In this document: one piece after another, positions 1 to 8,606 of the stretch
Layout of the letters: every line of letters starts with the position of its first letter
Position numbering within the stretch: the first letter of the stretch is position 1
Assembly (NCBI RefSeq): GCF_008802355.1
Contig: NZ_VZRA01000005.1
Location: 1-63,209, forward strand
Source: Oryzomonas sagensis
Lineage (GTDB): Bacteria > Desulfobacterota > Desulfuromonadia > Geobacterales > Pseudopelobacteraceae
DNA length: 63,209 bases
Reading direction: 5' to 3'
Position numbers and translations under genes: made by a program
The notes under the pieces: generated by a model
What the model was told of the DNA's origin: nothing
What the model saw: the letters and a program-made list of their open reading frames with translations, nothing else
The model's database searches: none

Positions 1-49
1 CCAGATGATAGAGCGCCTTGAGCGCGTATTTGGTCTTTTTCGATATCAT
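1..49 (-). CDS. Rrf2-family transcriptional regulator, N-terminal fragment (left copy)
   Basis: Only the first 16 codons are inside the window; the gene reads leftwards out of it. They encode MISKKTKYALKALYHL, the typical opening of Rrf2/IscR-type winged-helix regulators. Family members repress or activate iron-sulfur, cysteine or nitrosative-stress genes, but which one this is cannot be told from 16 residues. No clear ribosome binding site precedes the ATG. An identical start is present at the other end of the window on the opposite strand. Confidence 0.7.
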   Translation of the reverse strand, partial: MISKKTKYALKALYHL

Positions 50-63
50 ATCTAGTTGAACTA

Positions 64-92
64 TAGATAAAATAAATATACCCCGACGTCAA
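64..92 (-). promoter_or_regulatory. Promoter of left rrf2 gene
   Basis: Read on the minus strand there is TTGACG, a 17-base spacer and TATCTA, a good sigma-70 spacing. Just downstream ATCTA and TAGAT form a 19-base interrupted dyad (ATCTA-N9-TAGAT) that could be an autoregulatory operator. The same promoter occurs at the right end of the window. Confidence 0.55.
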
Positions 93-196
93 GGACTTTT
101 TTTACCTCATCTCTACCCGATATGGGAAAAATGCCATGGGGCGCGACCGTATATCAGCCGGCCGGCACGGAGAGAGTCCCAGCTCTGGTCAAGCAC

Positions 197-232
197 AAAG
201 CCCCCTTCCCGTTTGATCGGGAAAGGGGCTTT
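197..232. terminator. Hairpin between toxin gene and rrf2
   Basis: An AAAGCCCCCTTCCCG arm pairs with CGGGAAAGGGGCTTT across a six-base loop, with one bulge. It follows the toxin gene on the minus strand and probably ends its transcription; the flanking A and T runs would let it work in both directions. Confidence 0.65.
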
Positions 233-238
233 CGATTT

Positions 239-574
239 TCATTTTGCCACCCCCAAGAACACAGCCAGGCAGCGCTCAATCTCCACCATTGTGTCTGCGT
301 CAATGCTCCCGAAGGCTGGCCCCATCTTGTCGCGCTTGACGGTCATGGCCTTGTCCACCATTACCTGCGAAGGCTTCTGCAAGCCGTTCTCGCTGCTTGG
401 CTGGACGGTGATGCGCAGTAACGGGGCCTCCACCAGCGTGCTTGTCACCGGCAATACGGTGACGCTGGTATGTTCGTTGAACCGGTCGGACTGGATCACC
501 AGGGCGGGCCTTGGCTTGCCAAAGTCCCCCTGCATGGCAATGGTGACGAACTCCCCGCGCCTCACTCTGTCCAC
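239..574 (-). CDS. MazF/PemK-family endoribonuclease toxin
   Basis: The 111-residue protein matches the MazF/PemK toxin family in length and layout: an RRGEFVTIA opening, GDFGKPRPALVIQSD, a SVTVLPVTS strand, then SQVMVDKAMTV and a C-terminal ERCLAVFLG. Such toxins are mRNA interferases neutralised by a partner antitoxin. It starts at GTG 574 and overlaps the end of the upstream antitoxin gene by 13 bases, as expected for a translationally coupled pair. An in-frame GTG three codons later is an alternative start. Identification as a MazF-type toxin is firm; its cleavage sequence cannot be read from this. Confidence 0.88.
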   Translation of the reverse strand: MDRVRRGEFVTIAMQGDFGKPRPALVIQSDRFNEHTSVTVLPVTSTLVEAPLLRITVQPSSENGLQKPSQVMVDKAMTVKRDKMGPAFGSIDADTMVEIERCLAVFLGVAK

Positions 575-786
575 CCGTCCACGTCCGCAAGGGCTTCATC
601 CATGAACCGCTGCATATCGGTGTCGGCCTTGTCAGCTTGAGCCGCAAGCCGGGATTGGCGACGGCATTCTTCGGCAAAACCCGGCCGCCGGGTGTCCGGC
701 ACCCAAATCTGCACAGGGCGCAGACCTGCGGCACGCAGGCGATCTCTGTGGCTCTGTACACGTTGCCTAACCGGTTGAGTTCGCAT
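562..786 (-). CDS. MazE-type antitoxin (DUF3018-like)
   Basis: A 74-residue basic protein beginning MRTQPVRQRVQSHRDRLRA, followed by RPVQIWVPDTRRPGF, the pattern of DUF3018-type antitoxins that pair with MazF toxins. The N-terminal half should bind DNA and the acidic C-terminus (FMDEALADVDGW) should mask the toxin. ATG 786 is chosen over upstream starts because AGGAGATATTCTT lies directly before it. It is the first gene of the pair, and a 12-bp palindrome upstream suggests autorepression. Confidence 0.85.
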   Translation of the reverse strand: MRTQPVRQRVQSHRDRLRAAGLRPVQIWVPDTRRPGFAEECRRQSRLAAQADKADTDMQRFMDEALADVDGWTE

Positions 787-805
787 AAGAATATCTCCTC
801 CTTTT

Positions 806-839
806 GTTACATGTAACACCGGGCCAAAGAAAATGTCAA
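806..839 (-). promoter_or_regulatory. Toxin-antitoxin promoter with palindromic operator
   Basis: The perfect palindrome GTTACATGTAAC lies at 806-817. On the minus strand TTGACA (839-834) is followed after 17 bases by TTACAT, which falls inside the palindrome. A repressor bound there would block RNA polymerase, as is usual for antitoxin autoregulation. The -10 match is weak, so the promoter assignment is less sure than the operator. Confidence 0.5.
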
Positions 840-997
840 GGGGCATTGTTCGGCATTGACCGTATGTCAATGGGGCGCTAGTCTGCCGGAAGTGTGCGGA
901 CAATCGCTAGAGCAGATTTTGCCGGTCAATTTGATAAAAATGGTTGAACATAAGCAAAGAGGATCGCCTGCGATGCTGTAGCAGCCAAGCGACCAGC

Positions 998-1035
998 AAA
1001 AAAAAGCCCACTCAAACACAATGGTTTGAGCGGGC
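998..1035 (-). terminator. Rho-independent terminator after hpnH
   Basis: On the minus strand a GCCCGCTCAAAC/GTTTGAGTGGGC stem with a short loop is followed by a run of eight T residues. It stands 24 bases past the hpnH stop codon and closes the hopanoid transcription unit. Confidence 0.85.
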
Positions 1036-1058
1036 TTGACCGATGTGGTCCCGGCTGA

Positions 1059-2057
1059 TTACGTAAAATTCCAGATCATCATTTCGAGAATATCCTTGAA
1101 GCTCTTGCCGATCTCTCCGACGACCGTCGGCTCGAAGCCGCAATGCATCATGCACTGGGCGCAGCGGGGGTCTTTGCCGACGCCGTACTTGTTCCAATCG
1201 GTCTTTTCCATCATCTCCTTGAAGGTCGGATAATGGGCATCGGTAATCAGGTAGCAGGGGGCCTTCCAACCGCGCGGGTTGCGGGTGGGGTTGCCCCAGG
1301 GGGTGCACTCCAGCTTCTTTTCTCCCTTGAGGAAACGGAGGTACATGGGGGTTGAGAAGAAGCGATGCTTTTTGCTCATCTCATAGACCTCGGCGAATTT
1401 CTTTTCAATCTCGCGCCGCTCCAGGAACAGCTTTTCCCCCACCGCCTCGTAGCCGAAACCGGGTGCCACCAGCAGGCCGTCCACCCCGATCTCCTCCAGG
1501 TGGGTAAAGAGCATCTCGATCTCCAACAGGTTGGTTTCCTTGAGGATGGTCGTGTTGGTGCAGACGCGGAACCCCAGTTTCTTGGCCTTCTTGATCCCTT
1601 CCATGGCGATCTTGAAAGCGCCCTTGCGCTCCAGGATACGGTCGTGGGTCTCCTCAAGGCCGTCCATGTGGACATTGAGGGTGAAATTAGGGTGGGGCTT
1701 CATGTTGTCCAGCGCCTTTTCCAAAAGTATGCCGTTGGTGCAGAGGTAGATGTGCTTGCCCCGGTCGAGCACGCCACGGATCAGGTCGTAGACGGGTGGG
1801 TAGAGGAACGGCTCGCCGCCGGTGATGGTGACGACCGGCGCGGGGCACTCGTCCACCGATTTCAGGCAATCCTCCAGGCTCATCATCTCCTGGATGGTGT
1901 CGGCGTATTCCCGGATGCGGCCGCAGCCGGAACAGGCCAGGTTACAGAGATGGGTCGGCTCAAGCATGAGGACGAGGGGGTATTTTCCCACCTTGTTGAG
2001 CTTGTTGCTGACGATATACTTGGTCAGGTCGTAGTTGAGGCGCATCGGAAAACGCAT
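1059..2057 (-). CDS. hpnH: Adenosyl-hopene transferase HpnH (radical SAM)
   Basis: The 332-residue protein carries the radical SAM cluster motif CNLACSGCGR near residue 38, followed by TITGGEPFLYP, which helps bind S-adenosylmethionine. A C-terminal Cys-rich segment (PCYLITD, CAQCMMHCGFEP) matches the SPASM-like tail of HpnH. HpnH attaches adenosine to diploptene, the first step towards extended C35 hopanoids in the inner membrane. It is the last gene of a minus-strand group with dxs, hpnA and shc, 72 bases after dxs. GAAAGGATTGAAAA precedes the chosen ATG. Confidence 0.93.
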   Translation of the reverse strand: MRFPMRLNYDLTKYIVSNKLNKVGKYPLVLMLEPTHLCNLACSGCGRIREYADTIQEMMSLEDCLKSVDECPAPVVTITGGEPFLYPPVYDLIRGVLDRGKHIYLCTNGILLEKALDNMKPHPNFTLNVHMDGLEETHDRILERKGAFKIAMEGIKKAKKLGFRVCTNTTILKETNLLEIEMLFTHLEEIGVDGLLVAPGFGYEAVGEKLFLERREIEKKFAEVYEMSKKHRFFSTPMYLRFLKGEKKLECTPWGNPTRNPRGWKAPCYLITDAHYPTFKEMMEKTDWNKYGVGKDPRCAQCMMHCGFEPTVVGEIGKSFKDILEMMIWNFT

Positions 2058-2129
2058 TTTTCAATCCTTTCAATTTGTTACTACAAAAATCTGCCACAGA
2101 GACTGATGTGTACGAATCTTTCAGGTGTC

Positions 2130-4004
2130 CTACGATTTCACAAAACCTTCCACGGCAGCGGCAATCCCTTCGGCGTCGATGCCCAGATCCTTGCGCAGTT
2201 GGGCCTGACTGCCATGCTCCACATAGTGGTCCGGGATGCCGAGCCGTTTGATCTTAACATCCTGCCGGCCATTATCAAAGAGCAACTCCAGTACGGCGCT
2301 GCCGAAGCCGCCTTGCAGAGCGTTCTCTTCGACGGTGACGATGCGGCCGGTCTGTCCGGCCGCCGACAGGATCAGGTTCGCATCCAGCGGCTTGACGAAA
2401 CGGGCGTTGATCACGCCTGCAGCTATGCCCCGACCCTTCAGGGTCTCGGCGGCCTGCAGGGCCGGATAGACGGTGGAACCGATGGCGACGATACATACGT
2501 CGTTCCCCTCCACAAGCAGTTCGCCCTTGCCGATCTCCAGGGACGTCAGTTCGCGGTCCATCTCCACGCCGTAACCCGCCCCGCGCGGATAGCGCATGGC
2601 CATGGGTGCGCCGGAGTAGACGGCGGTCTTGAGCATATGACGCAACTCGTTCTCGTCCTTGGGGGCCATCAGCGTCATGCCGGGCAGATGGCGCAGATAG
2701 GAGAGGTCGAAGACGCCGTGGTGGGTCGGGCCGTCGTCGCCCACCAGGCCGGCCCGGTCCATGGCGATGGTCACCGGCAGATTCTGCAGGCAGATGTCGT
2801 GAAAAACCTGGTCATAGGCGCGCTGCACAAAGGTTGAATAGATGGCGGCCACCGGACGGAAACCGTCGGCGGCAAGGCCGGCGGCAAAGGCCATGCCGTG
2901 CTGTTCGGCGATCCCCACATCGAAGAACCGTTTTGGAAAGCGCTCGGCGAAACGGTTGAGCCCGGTGCCGTCCGGCATGGCCGCCGTGATGGCCACGATC
3001 TTGGGATCCTGCTCGGCCAAGTGCACGATGGTTTCGCCAAACACCTCGGTGTACGACTTGCTGCCCGCCTTGGGGGCGCCTTTGCCGGTGGCCACGTCGA
3101 AAACGCCCACACCGTGGTACTTGGAGGGGGTGTCCTCAGCCGGCTTGTACCCCTTCCCCTTGGTGGTCATGACATGCACCAAGAGCGGGCCGTCCAGTTG
3201 GTTGATATTATTGAACACTTCGACCAGTTGCGGCAGATCGTGGCCGTCCAGGGGGCCCAGATAGTCGAACCCCAGGGCTTCGAAGAGCGAACCGGGGGTG
3301 AGAAAGCCTTTCAGAGAGTTTTCCGCCCGCCGGGCAAAGTGGAGGATATCCGTGCCGATGGCGGGGATGTTCCGCAGCAGCCCCTGCATCTCTTTTTTCA
3401 GGTCGCGGAAGTACCGGCCGGTCATCTTGCGGGAGATGAACGACGAAAAGGCGCCCACATTCTTGGAAATCGACATCTCGTTGTCGTTCAGCACCACCAC
3501 GAGATTTTTCTTGAGGTGCCCGGCCTGGTTGAGTGCTTCAAAGGCCATGCCGCCGGTCAGGGAACCGTCGCCGATAACGGCGATAGCATGATTCTTGGTG
3601 CCTTCCAGGTCACAGGCCACCGCCATGCCCAGGCCGGCCGAGATGGAGGTGGACGAGTGCCCCACGCCAAAAGCGTCGTGCTCCGATTCACAGCGTTTGG
3701 GAAACCCGGAAAGCCCCTTGTACTGACGCTGGGTGGGGAAACGTTCACGCCGCCCGGTGAGGATCTTGTGGGTATAGGCCTGGTGCCCCACATCCCAGAC
3801 GATTTTATCCTGGGGGGAGTCGAAGCAGTAGTGCAGGGCGATGGTCAACTCCACCGCCCCCAGATTCGAGCCCAGGTGGCCGCCGGTGGTCGAGACCGTT
3901 TCCAGCAGGAAACGGCGCACCTCCTCGGCCAGGGCCGGCAGCTGTTCGGGCTTGAGCTTTTTCAGATCAGCCGGAGAGTTTATCTTGTCGAGGTATGTGT
4001 ACAT
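2130..4004 (-). CDS. dxs: 1-deoxy-D-xylulose-5-phosphate synthase
   Basis: At 624 residues it has the normal DXS length. The N-terminal thiamine-diphosphate domain shows [13 protein letters not shown] and the GDGSLTGG-N metal-binding motif; the pyrimidine-binding domain shows [15 protein letters not shown] and the C-terminal transketolase-like domain follows. DXS condenses pyruvate and glyceraldehyde 3-phosphate in the first step of the MEP isoprenoid pathway. Placement between hpnA and hpnH suggests it feeds precursors to hopanoids. GGAGAAACGATC precedes the ATG. Whether a second dxs exists elsewhere in the genome cannot be seen. Confidence 0.97.
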   Translation of the reverse strand: MYTYLDKINSPADLKKLKPEQLPALAEEVRRFLLETVSTTGGHLGSNLGAVELTIALHYCFDSPQDKIVWDVGHQAYTHKILTGRRERFPTQRQYKGLSGFPKRCESEHDAFGVGHSSTSISAGLGMAVACDLEGTKNHAIAVIGDGSLTGGMAFEALNQAGHLKKNLVVVLNDNEMSISKNVGAFSSFISRKMTGRYFRDLKKEMQGLLRNIPAIGTDILHFARRAENSLKGFLTPGSLFEALGFDYLGPLDGHDLPQLVEVFNNINQLDGPLLVHVMTTKGKGYKPAEDTPSKYHGVGVFDVATGKGAPKAGSKSYTEVFGETIVHLAEQDPKIVAITAAMPDGTGLNRFAERFPKRFFDVGIAEQHGMAFAAGLAADGFRPVAAIYSTFVQRAYDQVFHDICLQNLPVTIAMDRAGLVGDDGPTHHGVFDLSYLRHLPGMTLMAPKDENELRHMLKTAVYSGAPMAMRYPRGAGYGVEMDRELTSLEIGKGELLVEGNDVCIVAIGSTVYPALQAAETLKGRGIAAGVINARFVKPLDANLILSAAGQTGRIVTVEENALQGGFGSAVLELLFDNGRQDVKIKRLGIPDHYVEHGSQAQLRKDLGIDAEGIAAAVEGFVKS

Positions 4005-4047
4005 GATCGTTTCTCCATCGAAAAATCACTGTGCAGGGCAGCGGCGG

Positions 4048-5040
4048 CTACTTGTTTTCCACATAACCGTTGCCCTTAAACCACGCTACGGCGCGTTGCA
4101 GCGCATCATTTACCGGTGTCTGGGGCAACCCCAGCTCCCGTACCGCCTTGCCTGAATCGAAAAACATGAACTTCGCCGCCATCTGGACGCCCGCCAGAGG
4201 TATCAGCGGTTCTCTGCCGGTGATGCGGGCAATGGCTTCGTTGGCGTAGGCCGCCAGCAGGATCGGCGTGTAGGGCAGTCGCACCCGGGGTGCCGCCAGG
4301 CCGGTGATCTCCTCCAGCAGGCCAAAGATGTCACGCAGGGTCAGGTTGGCGTTGCCCAGGATGTACTTCTCGCCCACACGCCCCTTCTGCTCCGCCAGGA
4401 TGTGGCCACGGGCACAATCTTCGACGGCGATGATGTTGAGCCCCGTGTCCAGATAGGCCGGCATCTTGCGGTTGAGAAAATCGACGATGATCTTGCCCGT
4501 GGGGGTCGGCTTGATATCGAGGGGCCCGACCGGCGTCGACGGGTTGACGATGACCAGGTGCAGGCCGCGGCTGGCGAACCGCTCCGCCTCCCGTTCCGCC
4601 AGGAATTTGCTCTTTTTATAATGCCCCACCATGTCGGCCAGGGTCACCGGCGTATCTTCGGCGCCCGGCGTGCCGTTGCCTGGATTGCCGAGCGTCCCCA
4701 CGCTGCTGGTATAGACCACCCGCGCGAGGCCGTTTTCCAAGGCAGCCTCCAGTACGGCTTTCGTGCCTTCGACGTTGATGCGGTACATCTGCCGGGGGTC
4801 GCGGGTCCAGAGACGGTAATCGGCGGCGGCGTGATAGAGCGTATCACATCCCTTCAATCCTTGCCGCAGGCTTTCGGGGTCCTGCAGGTCCCCCCGCCAC
4901 AACTCGATGTCCAGCCCCGCCAGGTTGGAGGTATCCGACCCGGCCCTCACAAGGGCGCGCACCTCGCGGCCGTCTTTCAGCAACTCCCTGGCAATGCTTG
5001 CGCCGATAAAACCGGTCGCGCCGGTGATAAATGTCTTCAT
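4048..5040 (-). CDS. hpnA: Hopanoid-associated sugar epimerase HpnA
   Basis: An extended short-chain dehydrogenase/reductase of about 330 residues. It opens with the Rossmann motif GATGFIGASIARELL and has the YKKSKFLAE catalytic Tyr-x-x-x-Lys segment, like the hopanoid-associated HpnA family of NAD-dependent epimerases. The substrate is presumed to be a nucleotide sugar or a hopanoid head-group sugar; it is not visible from sequence. It sits between shc and dxs. ATG 5040 is taken as the start, but GTG 5046 has an equally good upstream GGAAAATGA. Confidence 0.85.
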   Translation of the reverse strand: MKTFITGATGFIGASIARELLKDGREVRALVRAGSDTSNLAGLDIELWRGDLQDPESLRQGLKGCDTLYHAAADYRLWTRDPRQMYRINVEGTKAVLEAALENGLARVVYTSSVGTLGNPGNGTPGAEDTPVTLADMVGHYKKSKFLAEREAERFASRGLHLVIVNPSTPVGPLDIKPTPTGKIIVDFLNRKMPAYLDTGLNIIAVEDCARGHILAEQKGRVGEKYILGNANLTLRDIFGLLEEITGLAAPRVRLPYTPILLAAYANEAIARITGREPLIPLAGVQMAAKFMFFDSGKAVRELGLPQTPVNDALQRAVAWFKGNGYVENK

Positions 5041-5113
5041 AGCCACTCATTTTCCACTGATGCCGTGCCGAAACAGCCAGTTACAGCAGGTTACGACCGC
5101 CGCTTCATAAATG

Positions 5114-5150
5114 GGGAAAGCCCCGGAATATGGCAAACTCGGGGCTTCCC
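5114..5150 (-). terminator. Hairpin between shc and hpnA
   Basis: GGGAAAGCCCCG pairs with CGGGGCTTCCC around a 14-base loop with one bulged A. There is no long T run on the minus strand, so it may attenuate or stabilise the upstream shc message instead of terminating fully, leaving hpnA-dxs-hpnH partly uncoupled from shc. Confidence 0.5.
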
Positions 5151-5184
5151 AGCGAAACGAAATGTCATTGCCGCCTGGACGGCG

Positions 5185-7242
5185 CTATTTTTTTTCTCCG
5201 CTTTCCGCGAGCAGGCGGCGGTACTTGCCCAGCGCTGTCAGCGGGAAACAGTTGCGGTAGATGTGGTACTTGATCATGAAAAACTTGGGAAACCCGGTGC
5301 CGGTGAAGGCATCCTCATCCCAGGTTCCGTCCTGTTTTTGGCTGTTCAGCAGGTAGTCGATGCCGCGGGCCACGGTCTTGGAGTGCACCTCGCCGGCCGC
5401 CATGAGCGCCAGCAGCGCCCACCCGGTCTGAGACGGGGTGCTCGGCCCGCTGCCCATCAACGAGCGGTCGAAGTAGGACTCGCAGACCTCTCCCCAACCG
5501 CCGTCCATATTCTGCTTGGATTTAAACCAGTTGACCGCCTTTTTGACGTAGGGCCGGGACATGTCCTCGCCGATGGCCTGCAAGCCGCACAAGACCGACC
5601 AGGTGCCGTAGATATAGTTGACCCCCCAACGGCCCCACCACGGGCCTTCCGGCTCCTGTTCCTTCTGCAGGAATTCAAGGGCGTGCTCGGCCGCCGGATG
5701 GCTTTTGGAATAATTGAAGTTGCCCATCAACTCCAGCATGCGGCCGGTCAGGTCGGCCGTCGGCGGATCGATCAGGGCTTCCAGGTCGGCAAAGGGGAGC
5801 TTGTTCAACAGGTATTTGGTATTGTCCTTGTCGAAAGCGCCCCAGCCGCCGTTTTGGCTCTGCATCCCCATGCACCAGGAGATACCGCGTTTGATGGCCT
5901 GTTCCTTGTGTTTGCGGTCCCGTACCTTGATATCCTTGATGGACAGCATGACGAAACCGGAGTCGTCCACATCGGGGTACCAGTCGTTGAGGAACTCGAA
6001 GGCCCACCCGCCCGGCTCCAGCTCCGGGGCCTTGATCTGCCAATCCCCTTTGCGCCGCACCTCCAGGTCCAGCAGCCATTGGGCCGCTTTGACCAGCGCC
6101 GGATGGTCGGCGGGAACCCCGGCCTCCTGCATGGCGACGAGCGCCAGGGCGGTGTCCCATACCGGCGATATGCACGATTGCAACACCAAGCCTTCTTCAT
6201 CCTCGATACAGAAATTGGCCAGCGCCTCCAGCCCCTTGACGACGGCAGGATGGTCGTTTGCATAGCCGAGACAATGCAGGGCCAGGATCGAGTTGAGCAT
6301 GGCCGGCTGGATGCCGCCCCAATCGCCGGTCGGCTCCTGGTGGTCAAGTATCCACTGTTCGGCAACGGACGTGGCCTTCTTCTTGAACGGCCGGATGGGG
6401 CTGGACTCGTACACCTTGCACAAATGGTCCACGCCGATGAAGAAGTTTTTCCAGGTGAGGATGCCGTCTTCCTTGGTAAAGGTATAGTCGGTCGGCCTGA
6501 GCGGGCGGACGTAAAGCTCCTTCACCCGCGCCCAGGGGGGAAGCTTGCGCACCGGGCGTTCGGCCATCACCACCGAAAGCGGGATGATGGTCCCCCGGGC
6601 CCAGCTGGAGAGCTCATAGACGTTGAAATAGGCCCAGTTGGGCAAAAGCATCAGTTCAATCGGCATGGACGGGACGCCGAGCCAGGAAAACTCGCCGAAC
6701 AGGGCCAGGAATATCTTGGTAAAAACGCGCGCCTTGATGATGCCGCCGTTGGCCAGGATGAATTCCCGCGCCTTGCGCATGGCCGGATGGTCCGCCGGGT
6801 AGCCTGCCAGCTTGAGGGCGAAATAGGCCTCGATGGTGGTCGAGAGGTCGCCGGGGCCGGTATGCCAGATGGCCCAATAGCCCTCCTCGGTCTGTTTGCC
6901 GAGGATGTAGCGGGCCATTTTCCGCTCGCGCACCTTGTCCACCATCCCGAGAAAGTGGAACAGCATGACGTATTCCGACGTGATGGTGACGTTGGACTCC
7001 AGCTCTGCCCACCAATAGCCGTCCGGCAATTGCTCCCGGAAAAAGAAATCGCGGGTCCGCTCGATGGCCTTGTCCAGCGGACTTTTTGCGTCGCCCACCA
7101 TCTTCTTCCAGATGGAGGGTGGCAGGTGGTGTACCTTGGCAACCGTTTTTTTAGGGGGATCTATAGCTGGTGCAGTTGGTGCAGCCGTTTCCAAATTGAA
7201 CGATGTCAGCGCCGTTGAAATCGGATATTTGCTTGAATTCAT
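5185..7242 (-). CDS. shc: Squalene-hopene cyclase
   Basis: The 685-residue length and repeated QW motifs (QLPDGYWWAE, QEPTGDWGGIQ, QSQNGGWGAFDKD, QNMDGGWGE, QKQDGTWDE) identify a prenyltransferase-type triterpene cyclase. The protonating Asp motif is WYPDVDDSGF at about residue 420; most bacterial enzymes have DVDDTA, so Ser-Gly after DVDD is a mild variation. The enzyme folds squalene into hopene at the inner membrane. AGGAGCTTTGTGA precedes the ATG. It is the promoter-proximal gene of the hopanoid locus and is divergent from yhbY. Confidence 0.96.
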   Translation of the reverse strand: MNSSKYPISTALTSFNLETAAPTAPAIDPPKKTVAKVHHLPPSIWKKMVGDAKSPLDKAIERTRDFFFREQLPDGYWWAELESNVTITSEYVMLFHFLGMVDKVRERKMARYILGKQTEEGYWAIWHTGPGDLSTTIEAYFALKLAGYPADHPAMRKAREFILANGGIIKARVFTKIFLALFGEFSWLGVPSMPIELMLLPNWAYFNVYELSSWARGTIIPLSVVMAERPVRKLPPWARVKELYVRPLRPTDYTFTKEDGILTWKNFFIGVDHLCKVYESSPIRPFKKKATSVAEQWILDHQEPTGDWGGIQPAMLNSILALHCLGYANDHPAVVKGLEALANFCIEDEEGLVLQSCISPVWDTALALVAMQEAGVPADHPALVKAAQWLLDLEVRRKGDWQIKAPELEPGGWAFEFLNDWYPDVDDSGFVMLSIKDIKVRDRKHKEQAIKRGISWCMGMQSQNGGWGAFDKDNTKYLLNKLPFADLEALIDPPTADLTGRMLELMGNFNYSKSHPAAEHALEFLQKEQEPEGPWWGRWGVNYIYGTWSVLCGLQAIGEDMSRPYVKKAVNWFKSKQNMDGGWGEVCESYFDRSLMGSGPSTPSQTGWALLALMAAGEVHSKTVARGIDYLLNSQKQDGTWDEDAFTGTGFPKFFMIKYHIYRNCFPLTALGKYRRLLAESGEKK

Positions 7243-7487
7243 TCACAAAGCTCCTGGTGATCGCAATAAAGGCAATGCCGAGGGCATTTGTCAGTTAAAT
7301 TGTGCTTTAATATCACAGAAACCGAAAGATGTATATTTTTTTTCATATTACCGATACACGACCGTGACACCCGCCCCTGATCTCCCGGCGGAATACCGGC
7401 CCCAGATTGAAGTTTGCCAGCATCGGGGTGGTTATGTTATACACGATATATCAGCCATGAATTCGGCAAAAATGAAGGAGATCATGC

Positions 7488-7808
7488 ATGTTGTCGGGAA
7501 AACAGAAACGCCACCTGCGCGCCCTCGGGCACAGCCTCAAACCGGTCATCCACATCGGCAAAAAAGAGATCGAAGAGGCCTTGATCAAGGAGGCCAATGC
7601 CGCTTTGGACTGCCATGAACTGATCAAGGTCAAACTCCTGGAAAGTTGCCTGCTGGACAAGAACGAGGCTGCCGAAACCCTGGCCGGGTCATGCGATGCC
7701 GACATCGCCCAGATATTGGGCAAGACGTTCCTGCTTTACCGCCCGGCGACGCCACCGGTAATCGTCCTGCCAAGTGCGGAAAAACCTGCCAAGGCAAAAA
7801 AGGCATGA
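7488..7808 (+). CDS. yhbY: YhbY-family ribosome-associated RNA-binding protein
   Basis: A 106-residue CRM-domain protein starting LSGKQKRHLRALGHSLKPV with the family signature HIGKKEIEE and the KVKLLESC strand. CRM proteins bind pre-50S ribosomal RNA. The C-terminus adds a short Lys/Ala tail. AAGGAGATCATGC precedes the ATG. The stop codon overlaps the next gene by four bases (ATGA), so the two are likely co-translated. Confidence 0.9.
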   Translation: MLSGKQKRHLRALGHSLKPVIHIGKKEIEEALIKEANAALDCHELIKVKLLESCLLDKNEAAETLAGSCDADIAQILGKTFLLYRPATPPVIVLPSAEKPAKAKKA

Positions 7809-8467
7809 CCGTACGCGCTGCCCTCTTTGACCTGGACGGCACCCTGGTGGATTCGCTGGGCGACATAACCGATGCCGTCAACCATATGCTGGCCGGCTTC
7901 GGCTCCCCCTCCCTGACGGCCCCCTCGGTACGCAAGCTGGTGGGCAAAGGAGCCCGGAATCTTGTCCGGCGGGCACTCGGCACCGAATCACAGGACGATA
8001 TTACGCGGGCGCTCGATCTGTTCGTAGCCTACAACAGCAGCCATATCGCGGATAAAAGCTCGCTCTATCCCGGCGTTCGGGAGGCGCTGCAGCAACTGGC
8101 CGAAAGCGGTATCCGCATGGCGGTCATTTCCAACAAGCACGAGGCCCTCTGCCGTCTGGTCATGGAGGCGCTCGGCATCGCCCGGCAGTTTGAAATCATC
8201 TGCGGCGGGGATACCTTCTCCGAGATGAAACCTTCCCCCCTCCCCCTGCTGCGGGTGGTGGAACGCCTCGGCGTGCCCCCCTATGAAGCGGTTATGATAG
8301 GGGACAGCATCAACGACGTACAAGCCGGCCAACAGGCCGGCGTCACCACCATCGGTTGCGCCTGGGGCTATGGCGGTGAGGAAGAGTTGACGGGGGCGGA
8401 CCACCGTGCCGCATCCTTCAGGGATGTGACGGCCATCCTCTTGAACGGGACATTAGCGGGCTGTTGA
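7805..8467 (+). CDS. HAD-superfamily phosphatase, phosphoglycolate phosphatase-like
   Basis: A 220-residue HAD hydrolase. Motif I is FDLDGTLVDS at the N-terminus, motif II is the SNK of AVISNKHE, and motifs III/IV are the KPSP Lys and GDSINDVQAG. The helical cap between residues 16 and 80 is like that of Gph. Gph removes 2-phosphoglycolate made during DNA repair; specificity for that substrate is likely but not proven by motifs. The start at 7805 gives the correct N-terminus and the ATGA overlap with yhbY; a longer upstream frame does not resemble the family. Confidence 0.85.
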   Translation: MTVRAALFDLDGTLVDSLGDITDAVNHMLAGFGSPSLTAPSVRKLVGKGARNLVRRALGTESQDDITRALDLFVAYNSSHIADKSSLYPGVREALQQLAESGIRMAVISNKHEALCRLVMEALGIARQFEIICGGDTFSEMKPSPLPLLRVVERLGVPPYEAVMIGDSINDVQAGQQAGVTTIGCAWGYGGEEELTGADHRAASFRDVTAILLNGTLAGC

Positions 8468-8474
8468 AAAACTC

Positions 8475-8595
8475 AGGTTGTTCAAAAATAGTCAGATCGT
8501 CGCCCCCGCAGAATGTCCTGCGGAGGCGTAGCAGCGCTACGCCGCACGAAGGGGCATTCGAGGACGAAGGCCTGATGACTGTTTTCCAACAACCT
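8475..8595. repeat. Intergenic imperfect palindrome, about 121 bp (REP/MITE-like)
   Basis: The ends read AGGTTGTTCAAAAATAGTCA and, in reverse complement, AGGTTGTTGGAAAACAGTCA. The centre is the near-perfect palindrome GGCGTAGCAGCGCTACGCC. The whole unit would fold into one long hairpin between the phosphatase and AOR genes. Its form is that of a dispersed non-coding repeat; a genome-wide copy count would confirm this. Confidence 0.7.
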
Positions 8596-8606
8596 CTTAG
8601 GAGACC

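Larger units (their letters stand above)
1..126. repeat. 126-bp terminal inverted repeat, left copy
   Basis: Bases 1-126 are an exact reverse complement of 63080-63205. The shared block covers the first codons of the Rrf2 gene, its promoter and about 75 bases upstream; identity stops sharply at 127. It may continue beyond the window on the gene side. It is either a duplicated rrf2 locus in inverted orientation or the repeat at which an assembly contig ended. Confidence 0.9.

Noticed and set aside
4402-7218. A 938-residue plus-strand frame opposite shc
   Set aside because: It lies entirely antisense to hpnA and shc, has no domain features and comes from GC-rich codon use on the other strand.
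7243-7487. Possible riboswitch upstream of yhbY/shc
   Set aside because: The divergent region shows no recognisable aptamer fold; only ordinary promoter-like AT-rich sequence.
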